Source of the DNA: JAFGKM01 sp964403465
GTDB lineage: Bacteria; Ratteibacteria; UBA8468; B48-G9; JAFGKM01
Reading direction: 5' to 3'
DNA: 5,416 nucleotides
Assembly (NCBI GenBank): GCA_964403465.1
Contig: CAYOFY010000092.1
Span: forward strand, 1 to 5,416
Below the pieces are notes generated by a model, which saw nothing but the letters and a program-made list of their open reading frames with translations, was not told the DNA's origin and made no database searches. A program made the position numbers and the translations under genes. Positions 4,535 through 5,416 of the stretch are shown here, piece by piece. The first letter of the stretch is position 1, and the number at the start of each line of letters is the position of its first letter.

Positions 4535-5416
4535 ATGAGATTCGGCATACAGGCGGGTCTGTTCGGCAATCCGACGCTTGAGAAAGGGCTTGAGAGGATA
4601 AGGGCGGCGGGCTACGACGGCGTTGAATGGACATGGGGTGATGTCGGAGCACCGTGCGGTCTTGTGTCCGGGGACGCGAACAAGAAGATCCTTGAAGGAG
4701 CAAAAAAGATAAGAAGGATGAGTGAGAAATTCGGGCTGGAAGCAGTCTCCGTAACGCCGGGCATTTTACCCAATTTTGCTGACGAGCCTGAAGTTCTGGA
4801 AGCACACTTTGAAGGGATAAGGGAAAGCGGGGCGAAATTTCTGCGTATGTTTGCGCCCGTATATGTGGGTATTTTGAAACCGGGGAACAGGTTTGAGAAA
4901 TACTATGACGGCAGGAAGGATTACCATACCCTGGCAAAAGATTTCAACAGGCATCTTGAAGTCCTTTGCAGGATGGGCGAAGAACATAATGTAAGGGTAT
5001 TATTTGAGATGCACGATGGCTACTGCCCGTCAAGTTGCAGCGGTTACTACCTTCTTTTGAAAAATTATTCTCCCGGTCATATCGGCGTCATCTACGACCC
5101 TGAAAACATGATTAGAGAGGGTATGGAGAACTGGCGCATGAGTATTGAGATGATCTACCCGTATCTGGGTTATGTCCACGTGAAGAACATGATATGGGTT
5201 CGGGGAAAGGGAATGAGTCCGCCACAGCATATGAAAAAATGGGGTACGCAAAGGGTCGGATTGGATGACGGGATAGTGGACTGGTGCCAGATCATATATT
5301 TCCTGAAGAAACACGGTTTTGAAGGATACCTTGTGGATGAGGATTTTTCCAGGGGGAAAGCCGAGGACAGATTTGAAAATATTTCTTATCTCAGGGGACT
5401 TGTCAAGCAGGAAAAG
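4535..5416 (+). CDS. Sugar phosphate isomerase/epimerase-like TIM barrel (xylose isomerase-like, AP endonuclease 2 fold), 3' end outside window
   Basis: The frame is open for 294 codons to the last base without a stop. Family members are usually about 260-310 aa, so the gene is probably almost complete. The N-terminus MRFGIQAGLFG (1-11), then IRAAGYDGVEWTWGD (22-36), is the typical first barrel strand and helix. Four residues in the expected barrel-strand positions could form the divalent metal site: Glu158 (LFEMH), Asp188 (IYDPEN), His215 (YVHVKN) and Glu269 (LVDED). LDDGIVDW (243-250) and KKHGFEGYL (258-266) are the usual closing segments. Such enzymes isomerise or epimerise sugars or related keto compounds in the cytoplasm. 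The substrate cannot be told from sequence. GGAGG (4525-4529) lies 5 nt before the ATG, and the gene begins 12 nt after the URO-D-like gene, so the two are very likely in one operon. Cys164 and Cys168 just after the first metal ligand are a minor peculiarity. Confidence 0.88.
   Translation, partial: MRFGIQAGLFGNPTLEKGLERIRAAGYDGVEWTWGDVGAPCGLVSGDANKKILEGAKKIRRMSEKFGLEAVSVTPGILPNFADEPEVLEAHFEGIRESGAKFLRMFAPVYVGILKPGNRFEKYYDGRKDYHTLAKDFNRHLEVLCRMGEEHNVRVLFEMHDGYCPSSCSGYYLLLKNYSPGHIGVIYDPENMIREGMENWRMSIEMIYPYLGYVHVKNMIWVRGKGMSPPQHMKKWGTQRVGLDDGIVDWCQIIYFLKKHGFEGYLVDEDFSRGKAEDRFENISYLRGLVKQEK

Noticed and set aside
4431..4937. 168-codon - strand frame across the URO-D/isomerase junction
   Set aside because: Its translation is low-complexity Ser/Pro-rich and it lies antisense to two conserved coding regions, so it is a shadow frame.

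Overview
The window is a gene-dense bacterial segment of roughly 50% GC. Every convincing gene lies on the + strand. Genes have strong Shine-Dalgarno sites and short gaps, and there are no introns, tRNAs or rRNAs. Arginine is mostly AGG/AGA and isoleucine is often ATA. These traits, a URO-D-like/xylose-isomerase-like gene pair and GTCATTGC-type palindromic repeats are compatible with an uncultivated anaerobic lineage (for example Omnitrophota, the Planctomycetota-Verrucomicrobiota group or a Nitrospirota-like lineage). The phylum cannot be fixed from the sequence alone.

Layout. Positions 1-130 hold no gene but contain a 74-bp palindromic repeat (34-107). A 43-codon ORF (131-262) encodes a predicted small lipoprotein. 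Next come rarA (331-1701), an AAA+ ATPase of replication-fork maintenance, and a 5-formyltetrahydrofolate cyclo-ligase gene (1649-2212) that overlaps the rarA 3' end by 53 nt. A second copy of the palindromic repeat (2213-2288) abuts the cyclo-ligase stop codon.

From 2311 a four-gene run continues to the window edge: a flavin-reductase-like (flavoredoxin-type) protein, a thioredoxin with a CMPC active site, a URO-D-superfamily protein with cysteine/histidine motifs, and a sugar-phosphate isomerase/epimerase-like TIM barrel still open at the last base. The last three are separated by only 11-12 nt, and a stop codon is embedded in the next gene's ribosome binding site, so they are almost certainly co-transcribed.

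How the genes may work together. RarA and the cyclo-ligase look like housekeeping genes sharing a transcript. The four-gene run combines two redox carriers, a possible methyltransferase-type barrel and a carbohydrate-type isomerase barrel. It could be an uncharacterised redox or methyl-transfer/carbohydrate pathway. That is inference from gene order; no corrinoid protein or glycoside hydrolase is visible here to anchor it.
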